A stretch of DNA of 64,000 bases from Exiguobacterium aestuarii. GTDB taxonomy: Bacteria; Bacillota; Bacilli; Exiguobacteriales; Exiguobacteriaceae. The stretch is from the NCBI RefSeq assembly GCF_020171655.1, contig NZ_JAIVAC010000001.1:1984001-2048000 (forward strand), given 5' to 3'. The translations under genes and the position numbers were made by a program. The notes under the pieces were generated by a model, which was not told where the DNA came from, made no database searches, and saw nothing but the letters and a program-made list of their open reading frames with translations. This document shows positions 36,622 through 45,467 of the stretch, piece by piece (position 1 is the stretch's first letter; each line of letters opens with the position of its first letter).

Positions 36622-37263
36622 TCAGAGACAAGCGAAACGCCGGGTAGCCGTTGCTACGTCCGGTGCAGAAGCAATGGCAGAGATGACGGCAACGCCGTCT
36701 GCCCCGTCATGAATGATGGAAGGAACATGCTCCGGAAGAATACCTCCGATCCCCACAATCGGAAGCTGTGGGTATTGTTCACGGACTTGTTGAATCAGTT
36801 CAGTGCCGCGCACATGTCCCGCATCCAATTTGCTTTTCGTCGCGTGAATCGGGCCAATCCCGACATAATCTGCAAACGGAAGAGCCGCACTTACTTCCTC
36901 CATCGTATGGACCGACACCCCTAACCATTTGTCAGGGCCTAACTTTGCACGGACCCATTCGGCAGGCAAGTCGTCTTGTCCGACATGCACACCGTCTGCA
37001 TCAATCGAGATTGCCAAGTTCACATCGTCATTGATGATGAATGGAACATTCGCTTGTCGACATACCTGTTGGAGCGTCCTTGCCATTGCTTCTTTTTCAT
37101 CTCCATACAATGCATCTTTACCTTTTTCGCGAAATTGAAAACATGTCACACCACATCGAAGTGCCGTTTCGAGTGTCCCCACCAAATCAGATGTATCCGT
37201 CGTCCCACACACAAAATAAAGACGAAGTTGCTTAGCGAGCGCTTGTTTCGTACATGACGTCAA
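36622..37263 (-). CDS. thiE: Thiamine phosphate synthase
   Basis: 213 residues, TIM barrel. FQFREKGKDA, IINDDVNLAISIDADGVHVGQDD and VGIGPIHATKSK are the ThiE signatures. It joins HMP-PP and THZ-P to thiamine phosphate. The TTG at 37263 has GAGGTGG at a good spacing and overlaps thiD by 32 bases. Last gene of the thi operon. Confidence 0.92.
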   Translation of the reverse strand: MTSCTKQALAKQLRLYFVCGTTDTSDLVGTLETALRCGVTCFQFREKGKDALYGDEKEAMARTLQQVCRQANVPFIINDDVNLAISIDADGVHVGQDDLPAEWVRAKLGPDKWLGVSVHTMEEVSAALPFADYVGIGPIHATKSKLDAGHVRGTELIQQVREQYPQLPIVGIGGILPEHVPSIIHDGADGVAVISAIASAPDVATATRRFACL

Positions 37264-38071
37264 CGGTAACCACCTCTTCTTTCGCTAAACGATGTCCCCA
37301 ATGATTTGTCGGTCCATGTCCCTGTCCAATCGATAATCCGTGCGTGATTGCCTGATGGATAAATTGCTTCGCGTCCGCGACAGCTTGACGAAGTGTCTTT
37401 CCGTATGCCAGCTCAGCCGTCAAAGCTGCAGAGAACGTACATCCCGTACCATGTGTGTCTTTCGTCCGAACGCGGGGTGCGCTCACTTGAAACACTTCAG
37501 ATTCGGACACAATCAAATCGACGGCCTTCACACCTTCCATATGTCCACCTTTGATGATGACGACATCGACACCGAGTGCCCGAATCAATTGAGCGGCCTT
37601 CATCTGATCTGCCTCCGTTCGAATCTCGATTCCGGCCAATACCTCTGCCTCAGGGATATTTGGCGTCACGACCGTCGCATATGGCAACAGCTTCGTCCGA
37701 AGTGCCTCGATCGCACTAACTTGTAACAGAGAAGCGCCCCCTTTCGCCACCATGACAGGATCGACGACGACGTGTTGGAAACGATGACGTTCAAGTGCTG
37801 CGGCTACCGCTTCAATTCGCTCCGCATCTACCAACATACCTGTCTTACATGCTGTAATCTGAAAGTCATTGGCCACTGCATCGATTTGCCGAGTGATCAT
37901 TTCCGGGGAAATCGCTTCAATCCCGTGCACACCAAGTGTGTTTTGAGCCGTAACCGCGGTCAACACACTCGTCCCGAACGCACCGAGCTCTTGAAATGTT
38001 TTTAAATCGGCCTGAATACCAGCTCCGCCCCCTGAATCAGATCCTGCAATCGTCAAGACTTGTGGTCTCAT
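37232..38071 (-). CDS. thiD: Hydroxymethylpyrimidine/phosphomethylpyrimidine kinase
   Basis: 279 residues, ribokinase fold. IAGSDSGGGAGIQADLKTF at the start and the C-terminal DTHGTGCTFSAAL with the catalytic Asp are typical. It makes HMP-PP. It overlaps thiM by four bases and is coupled to it. Confidence 0.94.
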   Translation of the reverse strand: MRPQVLTIAGSDSGGGAGIQADLKTFQELGAFGTSVLTAVTAQNTLGVHGIEAISPEMITRQIDAVANDFQITACKTGMLVDAERIEAVAAALERHRFQHVVVDPVMVAKGGASLLQVSAIEALRTKLLPYATVVTPNIPEAEVLAGIEIRTEADQMKAAQLIRALGVDVVIIKGGHMEGVKAVDLIVSESEVFQVSAPRVRTKDTHGTGCTFSAALTAELAYGKTLRQAVADAKQFIHQAITHGLSIGQGHGPTNHWGHRLAKEEVVTVDVMYETSAR

Positions 38072-38859
38072 GAGGTCGACACCTCGATTCGATTCGTCGG
38101 GATTGTATATTGCGTCAATTGATGGAGGGCATTTAAAAAGTGAATCGGAAAATCTCCTGGTCCTTCTGCCCGTTCACTCGCCAACTCCCCGCAATAGGCA
38201 TATCCTGATACAGCTGTCACCGTCGCCTTGAGGGCATTCTTTTCGACCGCTAGACATGCTCCGACGACCGCACTGAGTAAGCATCCCGTACCGGTCGTAT
38301 CGGTCATCCGCTTTGTCCCCCCATGAACTTCTATGACGACACTTCCATCGCTGACCATATCCTCTTTTCCGGTCACGGCGACGACACATCCATATCGTTT
38401 CGCCGCTTCGAGTGCCAATTGACTTGGTTCATACGCCCCGTCACCCGCATCCACACCTCGTGCCGTCCAATCAACGCCAATCAATGTCGCGATTTCTCCT
38501 GCATTCCCACGAATGACCGATACACGGACGTGGCGAAGGATCCGCTCGACGACATCTCGACGAAACGACGTCGCCCCGACACCGACCGGATCGAGTACAA
38601 TCGGACATCCCGCTTCATTCGCCGCCTGTCCCGCACGAATCATCGTCGCTTCAGTCATCGTGCCGAGTGTCCCGATGTTTAACACGAGCGCATCGCTCAC
38701 AAACGTCATCTCTGCCACTTCTTCAATCGCATCTGCCATGACGGGAGAGGCACCGATGGCGAGCAGTCCATTCGCCGAAAAGTTGGCGACGACCGTGTTT
38801 GTGATGTTGTGGATCAACGGTTCCTGCTTTCGAATCTCACTCCAAATCTCATGTCTCAT
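38068..38859 (-). CDS. thiM: Hydroxyethylthiazole kinase
   Basis: 263 residues. PLIHNITNTVVANFSANGL, VLDPVGVGAT and DTTGTGCLLSAVVG identify ThiM, which phosphorylates salvaged thiazole. AGGAGG stands before ATG 38859, which overlaps the tenA stop. With tenA and thiD this is a salvage, not de novo, arrangement. Confidence 0.94.
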   Translation of the reverse strand: MRHEIWSEIRKQEPLIHNITNTVVANFSANGLLAIGASPVMADAIEEVAEMTFVSDALVLNIGTLGTMTEATMIRAGQAANEAGCPIVLDPVGVGATSFRRDVVERILRHVRVSVIRGNAGEIATLIGVDWTARGVDAGDGAYEPSQLALEAAKRYGCVVAVTGKEDMVSDGSVVIEVHGGTKRMTDTTGTGCLLSAVVGACLAVEKNALKATVTAVSGYAYCGELASERAEGPGDFPIHFLNALHQLTQYTIPTNRIEVSTS

Positions 38860-39530
38860 TGGTTGACCTCCTGTGACAACGTCCAAGATTCAAGCGTCCA
38901 TGCCATTTCCCAGAAGGCGACTTCGTAATAGCAACTCTTCAAGAAGAGTTTTGTGTAACGAAGCCGTTCTTCTTCTGTCGCTTGTCCAGCCAATTCATCC
39001 AACCGATCAATCTGTTCTTCCACCAACTCACGGAACCACTCCGAACCGTACGTCGCAATCCAAGCTGAATAAATCGGATGTTCGGGTCGTTTGTCTTTTA
39101 AGCGTTCACCGATTTCGTAATACACCCAATAACACGGAAGGATTGACGCCAATACGTCACCGAGTGTCGGTCCTGCCTGTTGCATATGAAGCGCATACGC
39201 GTAAGCGGTCGGTGCCGGCTCGAATGTCGCCAGTTCAACATCCGTCACATTGAGCATCGTAAAGAACTCACGATGAAGTGAGAGTTCCGCCTCGATTGTG
39301 TGTAAGGCATGTGTTAAAAAGCGACTCGATAGTTCCATTGTCGGTGCGAGCGTCGCCCCTTTGGCCTGCACTTTTGAGAATTGATTCAAGTAATACGAAT
39401 CTTGCATGACGTAATGTCTAAACTTTTTCTCATCGAGTGTTCCTTCTCCGAGTGAACGAACGAACGGATGATGAAAGCTTGCTTCAAACAATCCATCCGC
39501 TTCCTGACGTAAGTGATCTGTAAATTTCAT
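38856..39530 (-). CDS. tenA: Aminopyrimidine aminohydrolase
   Basis: 224 residues of the TenA/THI-4 all-helical fold. FVRSLGEGTLDEKKFRHYVMQDSYYL carries catalytic-site residues, and IYSAWIATYGSEWF is a family mark. It salvages base-degraded thiamine pyrimidines to HMP. First gene after the TPP riboswitch. Confidence 0.93.
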   Translation of the reverse strand: MKFTDHLRQEADGLFEASFHHPFVRSLGEGTLDEKKFRHYVMQDSYYLNQFSKVQAKGATLAPTMELSSRFLTHALHTIEAELSLHREFFTMLNVTDVELATFEPAPTAYAYALHMQQAGPTLGDVLASILPCYWVYYEIGERLKDKRPEHPIYSAWIATYGSEWFRELVEEQIDRLDELAGQATEEERLRYTKLFLKSCYYEVAFWEMAWTLESWTLSQEVNQ

Positions 39531-39554
39531 AATAACTCCCCCTTATAACAGATA

Positions 39555-39589
39555 AAAAGACGCCGCCTCCCATAACGGAAGCGGCGTCT
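39555..39589 (-). terminator. Riboswitch-controlled terminator upstream of tenA
   Basis: AGACGCCGC-CTCC pairs with GGAAG-CGGCGTCT, with a U-tract (39555-39559). It lies between the TPP aptamer and tenA as the expression platform: bound TPP should allow it to form. Confidence 0.82.
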
Positions 39590-39630
39590 CGAACAGTCAT
39601 ATCTAGGTGAAGCCATATGAGTCGTCTCGC

Positions 39631-39718
39631 CCACTTCCCTACGCTAGCGTGAACTAGATCAGGTTCGAAGGGTCTGGACCTTGTCCATCTCAGCCGCGTG
39701 ACGCGACTCCCCTAGTGG
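39631..39718 (-). promoter_or_regulatory. TPP riboswitch (THI element) aptamer
   Basis: On the minus strand the hallmarks are CTAGGGGAGTC, GGCTGAGATGGAC, ACCCTTCGAACCTGATCTAG and a final GGGAAGTGG. P1 is closed by CCACT (39718-39714) with AGTGG (39635-39631). The core CUGAGA and ACCUGA motifs are intact. It controls the tenA-thiM-thiD-thiE operon by transcription termination. Confidence 0.93.
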
Positions 39719-39751
39719 CAAACATTATGAAATTCAGTCGTCTTCGACCAC

Positions 39752-39779
39752 ATTCTATCAATCTTTTGATCAATTGCAA
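39752..39779 (-). promoter_or_regulatory. Candidate promoter of the thi operon
   Basis: Minus-strand TTGCAA (39774-39779) and TAGAAT (39752-39757), 16-base spacer, about 35 bases before the aptamer. Confidence 0.5.
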
Positions 39780-39818
39780 ACCTTTTCCTACTCGGTCGGT
39801 CAAGACACGAAGATTTTC

Positions 39819-39971
39819 CTAGCGTCCCGTGATCAGTAAGAACATATTAAATGCGACGAGACCGAGTGGTAGCATCGCGACCAAAATAATCGGCCATTTT
39901 TTTAAGCGAATGCCGACAAAGAGGACAAGACTTCCGACTAAAAGGGCAATAAATGTCGTATATGGATTCAT
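39819..39971 (-). CDS. Small two-helix membrane protein (50 residues)
   Basis: AAAGGAG (39981-39987) lies nine bases before the ATG. The 50-codon frame has two hydrophobic helices (FIALLVGSLVLFVG and WPIILVAMLPLGLVAF) separated by a short basic turn. The RBS lies in the 3' arm of the terminator that ends the nucleotidyltransferase gene, so it can be made only from read-through RNA or when the hairpin is open. No family is recognised. Confidence 0.62.
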   Translation of the reverse strand: MNPYTTFIALLVGSLVLFVGIRLKKWPIILVAMLPLGLVAFNMFLLITGR

Positions 39972-39972
39972 G

Positions 39973-40004
39973 AAAAAACGCTCCTTTCTCTATAAGGAGC
40001 GTTT
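39973..40004 (-). terminator. Terminator of the nucleotidyltransferase gene, overlapping a small ORF's RBS
   Basis: AAACGCTCCTT (39976-39986) pairs with AAGGAGCGTTT (39994-40004), then six U. The stem's 3' arm on the transcript holds the RBS of the 50-residue ORF. Confidence 0.8.
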
Positions 40005-40021
40005 CCCGGCTCACGGCCTCA

Positions 40022-40849
40022 TTAATCGTTCGAATGTCGAAGTGTTGCACATGCGGCACGGACGCGTCTGGCTTCTTCTTCCCGGAACACGAACTCACCT
40101 TGTTCCGCGACACGTTGTGCACAAAAGAAGAAGAGTGATTGCAGGCGATCATGCGTGTCTTCGATCGCGCTCAGCTCAGCTGAGGCATATGTCGCCCCGA
40201 GCATTTCCCACAGCTCTTCAGGCAAGTGGTCGCGCATCCCGTCACCCGATTTCCCAAGATTCACAGAAAAGTTCGTCGCATAGCCAATATTCCATTCCAT
40301 CATCTGACGGAGCATATTTCGCATGATGTCGAGGTGATCGAGCGCGTATAACACCTGGTGTCGCTTGATTCCTTTGACGACATAGAGTGACACCCACCAA
40401 AACTCATTCCAACAAGCCGCATACTCATCAGCAGACGGGCGTGTCACACGGTATGTGTTATCTGAAGGTGTCACACTCGGATGATGATCTCGGTCGAACA
40501 CAATCTGACTGAGCGAATCAGCTTCGAGCATCTCATCAAGTTGCTCTATGCTTCGAATTGTCAAATCAATACGGTGTCCGTCTACATATTGCACCAAAAA
40601 CGTTACATGTCGTTCGGAATCAAACGTTTCAGGTGTCTGCATGATCAAGACTTCTCCAAACATGTCGATCCATGAGCGATCGGTCGCAATCGCTCTCACA
40701 TTTTCTACGTAAAAAACAAGGTCAACATCCTGGTATGGGTCTGGGCGGATGTTCGGATTGACGAGCGAGCCGTTCAAGACAACCGTTCGGATGTGTTCAC
40801 GTTCTTTCGCGAACGCAATCAACTGTTCAATAATTTGTTCCGGTTTCAT
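40022..40849 (-). CDS. ANT(6)-like aminoglycoside nucleotidyltransferase (AadK type)
   Basis: 275 residues. TVVLNGSLVNPNI and DPYQDVDLVFYV give the GS-x(n)-DxD nucleotidyltransferase active site, with IDLTIRSIEQ supplying the third acidic residue; CWNEFWWVSLYVVKGIKR and LGKSGDGMRDHL match the streptomycin 6-adenylyltransferase family. Chromosomal AadK confers low-level streptomycin resistance in Bacillus; activity here is inferred. It overlaps the pentapeptide gene by four bases. Confidence 0.85.
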   Translation of the reverse strand: MKPEQIIEQLIAFAKEREHIRTVVLNGSLVNPNIRPDPYQDVDLVFYVENVRAIATDRSWIDMFGEVLIMQTPETFDSERHVTFLVQYVDGHRIDLTIRSIEQLDEMLEADSLSQIVFDRDHHPSVTPSDNTYRVTRPSADEYAACWNEFWWVSLYVVKGIKRHQVLYALDHLDIMRNMLRQMMEWNIGYATNFSVNLGKSGDGMRDHLPEELWEMLGATYASAELSAIEDTHDRLQSLFFFCAQRVAEQGEFVFREEEARRVRAACATLRHSND

Positions 40850-41448
40850 TCTATAATCGCCCCCAATGAGCGCGCGACTTGGATTGCCTGCATCGCGTCT
40901 AGTTTTGTTTGTTGTAAGGTCACGTTCGAAAAATCAACCCCGTCGACAAATGCTCCTCTGAAGTCGGCACCACGGCACACCGCATGTTGAAGTGTCGCCC
41001 GTGACAAGTCCGCCTGATGCCAAACCGTCTCGGTCAAATCAGCACCGTATAGGTCCGCCTCAACCAAACGAACGTGGGACCAATCCATTTTCTTAAGAGA
41101 CACGTGACGAAGGTTGACGAATGACCAGTCCCCTTCTGTGACATGGACGCCCTCGAACTGGCTCTCCTCAAAGGAAGACCCCGTCATTTTACATTGCTCA
41201 AACTCACTCGTGAACAAATTGGCACCATGGAACTGACAGTTCAAAAATGAGCTGCCGACATGATGGGACGCATTCCATTTCGAATCGGTAAAATCACAGT
41301 TGATGAACTGACAGCGTTCCGTTTGTAGTTCCGTCGCATCGACGTATGTGAAGCGACAGTTCTCGAACGTGACGTGTGACAGCTCTTCGTCACGGAGTGT
41401 CACGTCGCGGAAATCTTCGTCTCGATATTGCGTATGTGGTTGAAACAT
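40846..41448 (-). CDS. Pentapeptide-repeat protein (Qnr/McbG-like)
   Basis: 200 residues built of A(D/N)LxX-type pentapeptides (ADLYG, ADLTE, ADLSR, ADFRG) forming a right-handed quadrilateral beta helix, with the break seen in Qnr proteins. Such proteins mimic DNA and shield gyrase from quinolones. GGAGGG lies before the ATG. It starts the two-gene unit with the nucleotidyltransferase, so both resistance-like products may be made together. Whether it protects gyrase is not shown by sequence. Confidence 0.85.
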   Translation of the reverse strand: MFQPHTQYRDEDFRDVTLRDEELSHVTFENCRFTYVDATELQTERCQFINCDFTDSKWNASHHVGSSFLNCQFHGANLFTSEFEQCKMTGSSFEESQFEGVHVTEGDWSFVNLRHVSLKKMDWSHVRLVEADLYGADLTETVWHQADLSRATLQHAVCRGADFRGAFVDGVDFSNVTLQQTKLDAMQAIQVARSLGAIIE

Positions 41449-41503
41449 AATATCCCTCCTTCAGGTATACTAGAACATATGACAAAGATTGGAAGTGATA
41501 TAG

Positions 41504-41953
41504 ATGGACCTCGTATTCCCGACTGAACAAGGCGTCTTCAATTACCGCGTCGCCGGTATTTTCGTGAAAGACGGACACGTATTGATTCACCGAAATATCC
41601 GGGATGACTTTTGGGCACTGCCTGGTGGTCGCGTGACGCTCGGTGAAGAAGCCGCAACCGCCCTCGCACGCGAGCTACATGAAGAATTGGATATGCGCGT
41701 GACCGATACCACGTTCGCCTTCGTCCACGAGAACTTGTTTACCTACAACGACCAACCGTTTCATGAGATTGGGCTGTACTTTTATGTAGATGGTGACCTC
41801 CCGCTCCAAGAAGGAGACTTTTATGGACCTGAAGGAGACCACCTCATCTATCGTTGGCAAAAACTTGACCGTCTTCGAGAGGTCACGCTCTATCCAGAAG
41901 TACTCGCACAACTACCGAATCGTTTGCCGTCTCATTCACTAAATCCGACTTGA
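41504..41953 (+). CDS. Nudix hydrolase
   Basis: 149 residues. Nudix box GGRVTLGEEAATALARELHEEL matches GX5EX7REUXEEXGU. The family cleaves nucleoside diphosphates linked to another moiety; the substrate is unknown. Divergent from the pentapeptide gene across 55 bases, convergent with the HAD gene (2-base gap). Confidence 0.9.
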   Translation: MDLVFPTEQGVFNYRVAGIFVKDGHVLIHRNIRDDFWALPGGRVTLGEEAATALARELHEELDMRVTDTTFAFVHENLFTYNDQPFHEIGLYFYVDGDLPLQEGDFYGPEGDHLIYRWQKLDRLREVTLYPEVLAQLPNRLPSHSLNPT

Positions 41954-41955
41954 AC

Positions 41956-42633
41956 TTAGAGAAGCGATTTCAACTCGTTTAAATGTCGAATCTCGTACGT
42001 CGACTCCATCGTCGCAGCCACTTCATTCGGATTGAACCAACATGTATCTAGGCCGTACATCCGCCCACCGGCGATGTCTGCCGTGACTGAGTCGCCAATG
42101 ATTAAGCCCTTCTCTGGCTTTACGTTCGGGATTCGATCAAAGACGTAGTCAAAGAACGGCTTCATCGGTTTTTGCGAGCCGGTCGCATCCGATACGAAGA
42201 CGTCTTGGAAGTACGGCAATAGTCCCGATGACTCTAACCGTTTGAATTGCGTCTCCGTCACACCGTTTGTGACGATATAGAGCGGATAGTCCGCGCTCAG
42301 CGTTTGGACAATCTCTAACGCGCCGTCGACCATGTGTACGCCTGCATGTAAGTAGTCCCGATACTGCTGTTCGACCTGCGGACCGTCGACCGTGAGTCCG
42401 AGCGAATCGAACAATTTCGTGTGACGACCGACGAGCACTTCTTCCCGGTCTACTTCGCCGCGCTCAAATGCGCGCCATAGGCCGCTGTTAATGTCGACAT
42501 ACCGCGCCTTCACTTCATCCGTCATCCGGACATTGTAGGAGGCGAGTAATTGTTCTAAGGCAACGTGCTCACTTTGTTTAAAATCTAATAGCGTGTCATC
42601 AATATCAAACAAAATCACTTCATATCGTTTCAT
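41956..42633 (-). CDS. HAD-superfamily 5'-nucleotidase, YjjG-like
   Basis: 225 residues. Motifs: LFDIDDTLLDF with the nucleophile Asp, IVTNGVTETQFKRLESSG, KPMKPFFDYVF and GLIIGDSVTADIAGG. YjjG-type nucleotidases dephosphorylate (also non-canonical) nucleoside monophosphates. ATG 42633 is chosen because the motif starts right after it; the frame is open farther upstream to 42720 but runs into a terminator. Confidence 0.88.
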   Translation of the reverse strand: MKRYEVILFDIDDTLLDFKQSEHVALEQLLASYNVRMTDEVKARYVDINSGLWRAFERGEVDREEVLVGRHTKLFDSLGLTVDGPQVEQQYRDYLHAGVHMVDGALEIVQTLSADYPLYIVTNGVTETQFKRLESSGLLPYFQDVFVSDATGSQKPMKPFFDYVFDRIPNVKPEKGLIIGDSVTADIAGGRMYGLDTCWFNPNEVAATMESTYEIRHLNELKSLL

Positions 42634-42688
42634 GTTTCTTTCTAACCCCTCTCTTCGTCTAACTGTACAGGAAGTAGAAACGAACATC

Positions 42689-42717
42689 AAAAAAGGGAGA
42701 TGAACGCAATCTCCCTT
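42689..42717 (-). terminator. Terminator of the PadR/HAAS operon
   Basis: AAGGGAGAT (42693-42701) pairs with ATCTCCCTT (42709-42717), then U-tract. Confidence 0.82.
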
Positions 42718-42759
42718 CATCTCTTCTTAACGATGAACCGAATGGACAACATATCAAAC

Positions 42760-43509
42760 TTAATCTTCTTTATTCTTCTTGGCCCAGACAAGAAAGAAAA
42801 TCGCCATTCCAATGAATAAAATCAACATCGAAAAAATCGATTGTTGCTCAAATGGTAAACTTGTGCGGGAAAATGCATATTGAGGTACGTACAAAAGAAT
42901 CGGGATGATTAAATTAATCCATGTCTTTGTCCATACAGAGGTTATAAGTAATATGATCACAGCAACTATGAATAATACAAGTTGACCGTTCGAACCGAAT
43001 GTAACCGTTGGCGTTTCAATGAAAATATCAAGCACCATCAAGCCGAGAAAAGATAACATTGGTAATGTAGCAAGTAAGCTATAAGTCAGTATATTTCTAA
43101 ATTTGCTTTCTTTTGTGCGAATCGACATCGCTCGGAATGCTTGTGAGGCAGCCAACAAGAAGAGTAAGGCCACTAGTGGAAACCCAACCATTTGAATCGT
43201 CGAGAACGTCATCTCACCTTGAATGAAGTTCCCAATGATGATATAAGCAAATAAGTTGAGAATGATCATTGCGATGATTTTCATAAACCCCTTCTTATCG
43301 AATGCCATCTCGCGACCAATATATTGCATATAGGATTTCGGACTTTGTCCAATGACATCGTCCACATCCTTCCCTGCTTGCTCCGCTTCTAGCAAATGAT
43401 CCTCTAATTCAAAGACAATATCTTTCACCTCAGTCTCAGATTTCCCGCTTGATATCAGATATACCGACAAATCATCTAAAAAATCACGACTTTTCTTTGA
43501 AAGTTCCAT
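42760..43509 (-). CDS. HAAS-domain membrane protein
   Basis: 249 residues. The first ~70 form the helical HAAS signalling domain (FLDDLSVYLISSGKS, VFELEDHLLEAEQ), the rest about six membrane helices. HAAS proteins commonly pair with PadR regulators and may link membrane or enzyme state to them. It follows the PadR gene by two bases. Confidence 0.82.
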   Translation of the reverse strand: MELSKKSRDFLDDLSVYLISSGKSETEVKDIVFELEDHLLEAEQAGKDVDDVIGQSPKSYMQYIGREMAFDKKGFMKIIAMIILNLFAYIIIGNFIQGEMTFSTIQMVGFPLVALLFLLAASQAFRAMSIRTKESKFRNILTYSLLATLPMLSFLGLMVLDIFIETPTVTFGSNGQLVLFIVAVIILLITSVWTKTWINLIIPILLYVPQYAFSRTSLPFEQQSIFSMLILFIGMAIFFLVWAKKNKED

Positions 43510-43511
43510 GC

Positions 43512-43838
43512 TTATTCATCCTCCTCGAGTACACGGTTCACACCATTCGATACTTCAGCCCATCGCTGTTTAAAGGCGAGTAATTCCTGTTGTCCGGATT
43601 CTGTCAGAATATAGTACTTCCGCTTTGGACCTCCTGACGGTAAAGTCTTTTGAATCGTTTCGACCCACCCATCTTTTTTCATACGCAATAATACCGGGTA
43701 TATACTTCCTTCGCTCACCATTGTGAAACCATAATTCTGTAGTTTCTCAGACATTTCATATCCATATGTCTCACCTTTACTAATAATGGCTAACAAACAT
43801 CCTTCAAGCAGACCTTTTAACATTTGACTCATTGCCAT
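43512..43838 (-). CDS. PadR family transcriptional regulator
   Basis: 108 residues. Winged-helix core LEGCLLAIISKGETYGYEM, EGSIYPVLLRMKKDGWV and KRKYYILTESGQQEL identify PadR. It is the first gene of a two-gene operon and is expected to autorepress; a dyad at 43862-43882 overlaps its promoter region. The target beyond the operon is unknown. RBS is weak. Confidence 0.88.
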   Translation of the reverse strand: MAMSQMLKGLLEGCLLAIISKGETYGYEMSEKLQNYGFTMVSEGSIYPVLLRMKKDGWVETIQKTLPSGGPKRKYYILTESGQQELLAFKQRWAEVSNGVNRVLEEDE

Positions 43839-43861
43839 GGTGTGACCCCACTTTCAACCAA

Positions 43862-43882
43862 CTATCTTGTTATACACAATAG
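43862..43882. promoter_or_regulatory. Candidate PadR operator dyad
   Basis: CTAT-N2-TGT-N3-ACA-N2-ATAG is an imperfect inverted repeat 24-44 bases upstream of the PadR start, covering a TATAAC-like -10 on the minus strand. Confidence 0.35.
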
Positions 43883-44004
43883 TAATGGAAACCAATCCCA
43901 TTTACAACTACTTTGTAAAACAAGCTAGTTACATTTTCAGATGTTTATTTTTATAAAATAAGTGAATACTTCCTATGGTGAAGAAAAACAAAGGAGTGTT
44001 CTAC

Positions 44005-45462
44005 ATGCATACAGATTTTACGAAAATGTACATCAATGGTGAGTGGGTAAACGGATCAAGTGAGAAGTCGATCGACAACGTCAATCCGTTTTCGAACGAG
44101 ACACTGTTCTCGATTCAATCAGCGGATGAAGATGATTTGAATCGTGCCTATGAAGCTGCGAAAGCGTCTCAGACGGACTGGGCTGACATGGTTCCGCAAG
44201 CACGACGCGAATTGATTGAAAAGTTTGCCCAGGTAACGATGGACAACAAGGAACTCATCGTCGATTGGCTCGTGAAAGAGTCTGGCAGTACACGCATCAA
44301 GGCAGAAGGCGAATTTGCCGCATCGATGGCCATCATCAAGGAAGCCGCGACATTCCCATTCCGTATGGACGGACTCATCAAACCTTCGATCGTGCCGAAC
44401 AAAGAGAACCGGGTTTATCGTAAACCACTCGGGATCATCGGAATCATCAGTCCTTGGAATTTCCCGTTCCATTTGGCTGTTCGTTCAATCGTGACAGCTC
44501 TCGCGACCGGGAATGCGGTCGTCGTCAAACCGGCTACCGCGACACCGGTCACAGGTGGCCTTCTGTTCGCATCGCTCTTTGAAGAAGCAGGACTTCCAAA
44601 AGGCGTACTCAATGTCGTCGTCGGACGAGGGTCTGAAATCGGCGATGCGATTGTCGAACATCCGATTCCGCGTCTCATCTCGTTCACAGGTTCAACCGAG
44701 GTCGGTCAAGGAATCGCAGAGAAAGCGGGTCGCCTCTTGAAAAAGACGGCTCTTGAACTCGGTGGGAACAACGTGTTTGTCGTACTCGACGATGCCGACC
44801 TCGACCGTGCCGTCGAATCAGCGGTATACAGCAAGTTCTACCATCAAGGGCAAATTTGTATGTCGACGAACCGGATTCTCGTCGCCGAATCGATTCATGA
44901 TGAATTCGTGGAACGTTACGTCGATCGCGTTAAACAATTGAAAGCGGGTGACCCGAACGAAAAAGACACGCAAGTCGGTCCGCTCATCGACCACGATCAA
45001 ATCGATCGTATCTTAGAGCAAATCGAGAAAACCGTCGATGCAGGTGCGACCGTTCATACTGGCGGAACAGCTGACGGTAACGTTCTCGAACCGACCGTCC
45101 TCAGTGGTGTCACGAATGACATGCCACTCGCAAAAAACGAAATCTTTGGACCGGTTGCGGTCATCCTTTCGTTTAAAGATGACGAAGAGGCACTCCGTCT
45201 CTCGAATGAATTGCCGTATGGATTGAGCGGCGCCGTCCACGGTTCGGTTTACCGTGCGACCAATTTCGCACGAAAAGTCGAAACCGGCATGATTCACGTC
45301 AACGACCAATCGGTCAATGACGAACCACATATGCCGTTCGGAGGCGAGAAAAACTCCGGTCTCGGACGTTTCAACGGCGAATGGGTACTCGAAGAGTTCA
45401 CGACGCTCCAATGGGTATCGGTCATGCATGAACGTCGCGAGTATAAACCATTCTTCTCATAA
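44005..45462 (+). CDS. Aldehyde dehydrogenase
   Basis: 485 residues. Catalytic Glu in LELGGNNVF and Cys in QGQICMSTNR, with SFTGSTEVG NAD motif and FGPVAVI. Closest in feel to the benzaldehyde/vanillin/salicylaldehyde dehydrogenase group. RBS AAAGGAG stands before ATG 44005, so the frame's earlier start at 43975 is dropped. No partner pathway gene is adjacent; a detoxification role is likely. Confidence 0.92.
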   Translation: MHTDFTKMYINGEWVNGSSEKSIDNVNPFSNETLFSIQSADEDDLNRAYEAAKASQTDWADMVPQARRELIEKFAQVTMDNKELIVDWLVKESGSTRIKAEGEFAASMAIIKEAATFPFRMDGLIKPSIVPNKENRVYRKPLGIIGIISPWNFPFHLAVRSIVTALATGNAVVVKPATATPVTGGLLFASLFEEAGLPKGVLNVVVGRGSEIGDAIVEHPIPRLISFTGSTEVGQGIAEKAGRLLKKTALELGGNNVFVVLDDADLDRAVESAVYSKFYHQGQICMSTNRILVAESIHDEFVERYVDRVKQLKAGDPNEKDTQVGPLIDHDQIDRILEQIEKTVDAGATVHTGGTADGNVLEPTVLSGVTNDMPLAKNEIFGPVAVILSFKDDEEALRLSNELPYGLSGAVHGSVYRATNFARKVETGMIHVNDQSVNDEPHMPFGGEKNSGLGRFNGEWVLEEFTTLQWVSVMHERREYKPFFS

Positions 45463-45467
45463 GACGG

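Noticed and set aside
39829-40326. Plus-strand frame of 165 codons
   Set aside because: It lies antisense to the nucleotidyltransferase and the 50-residue ORF; composition is of a shadow frame and it lacks an RBS.
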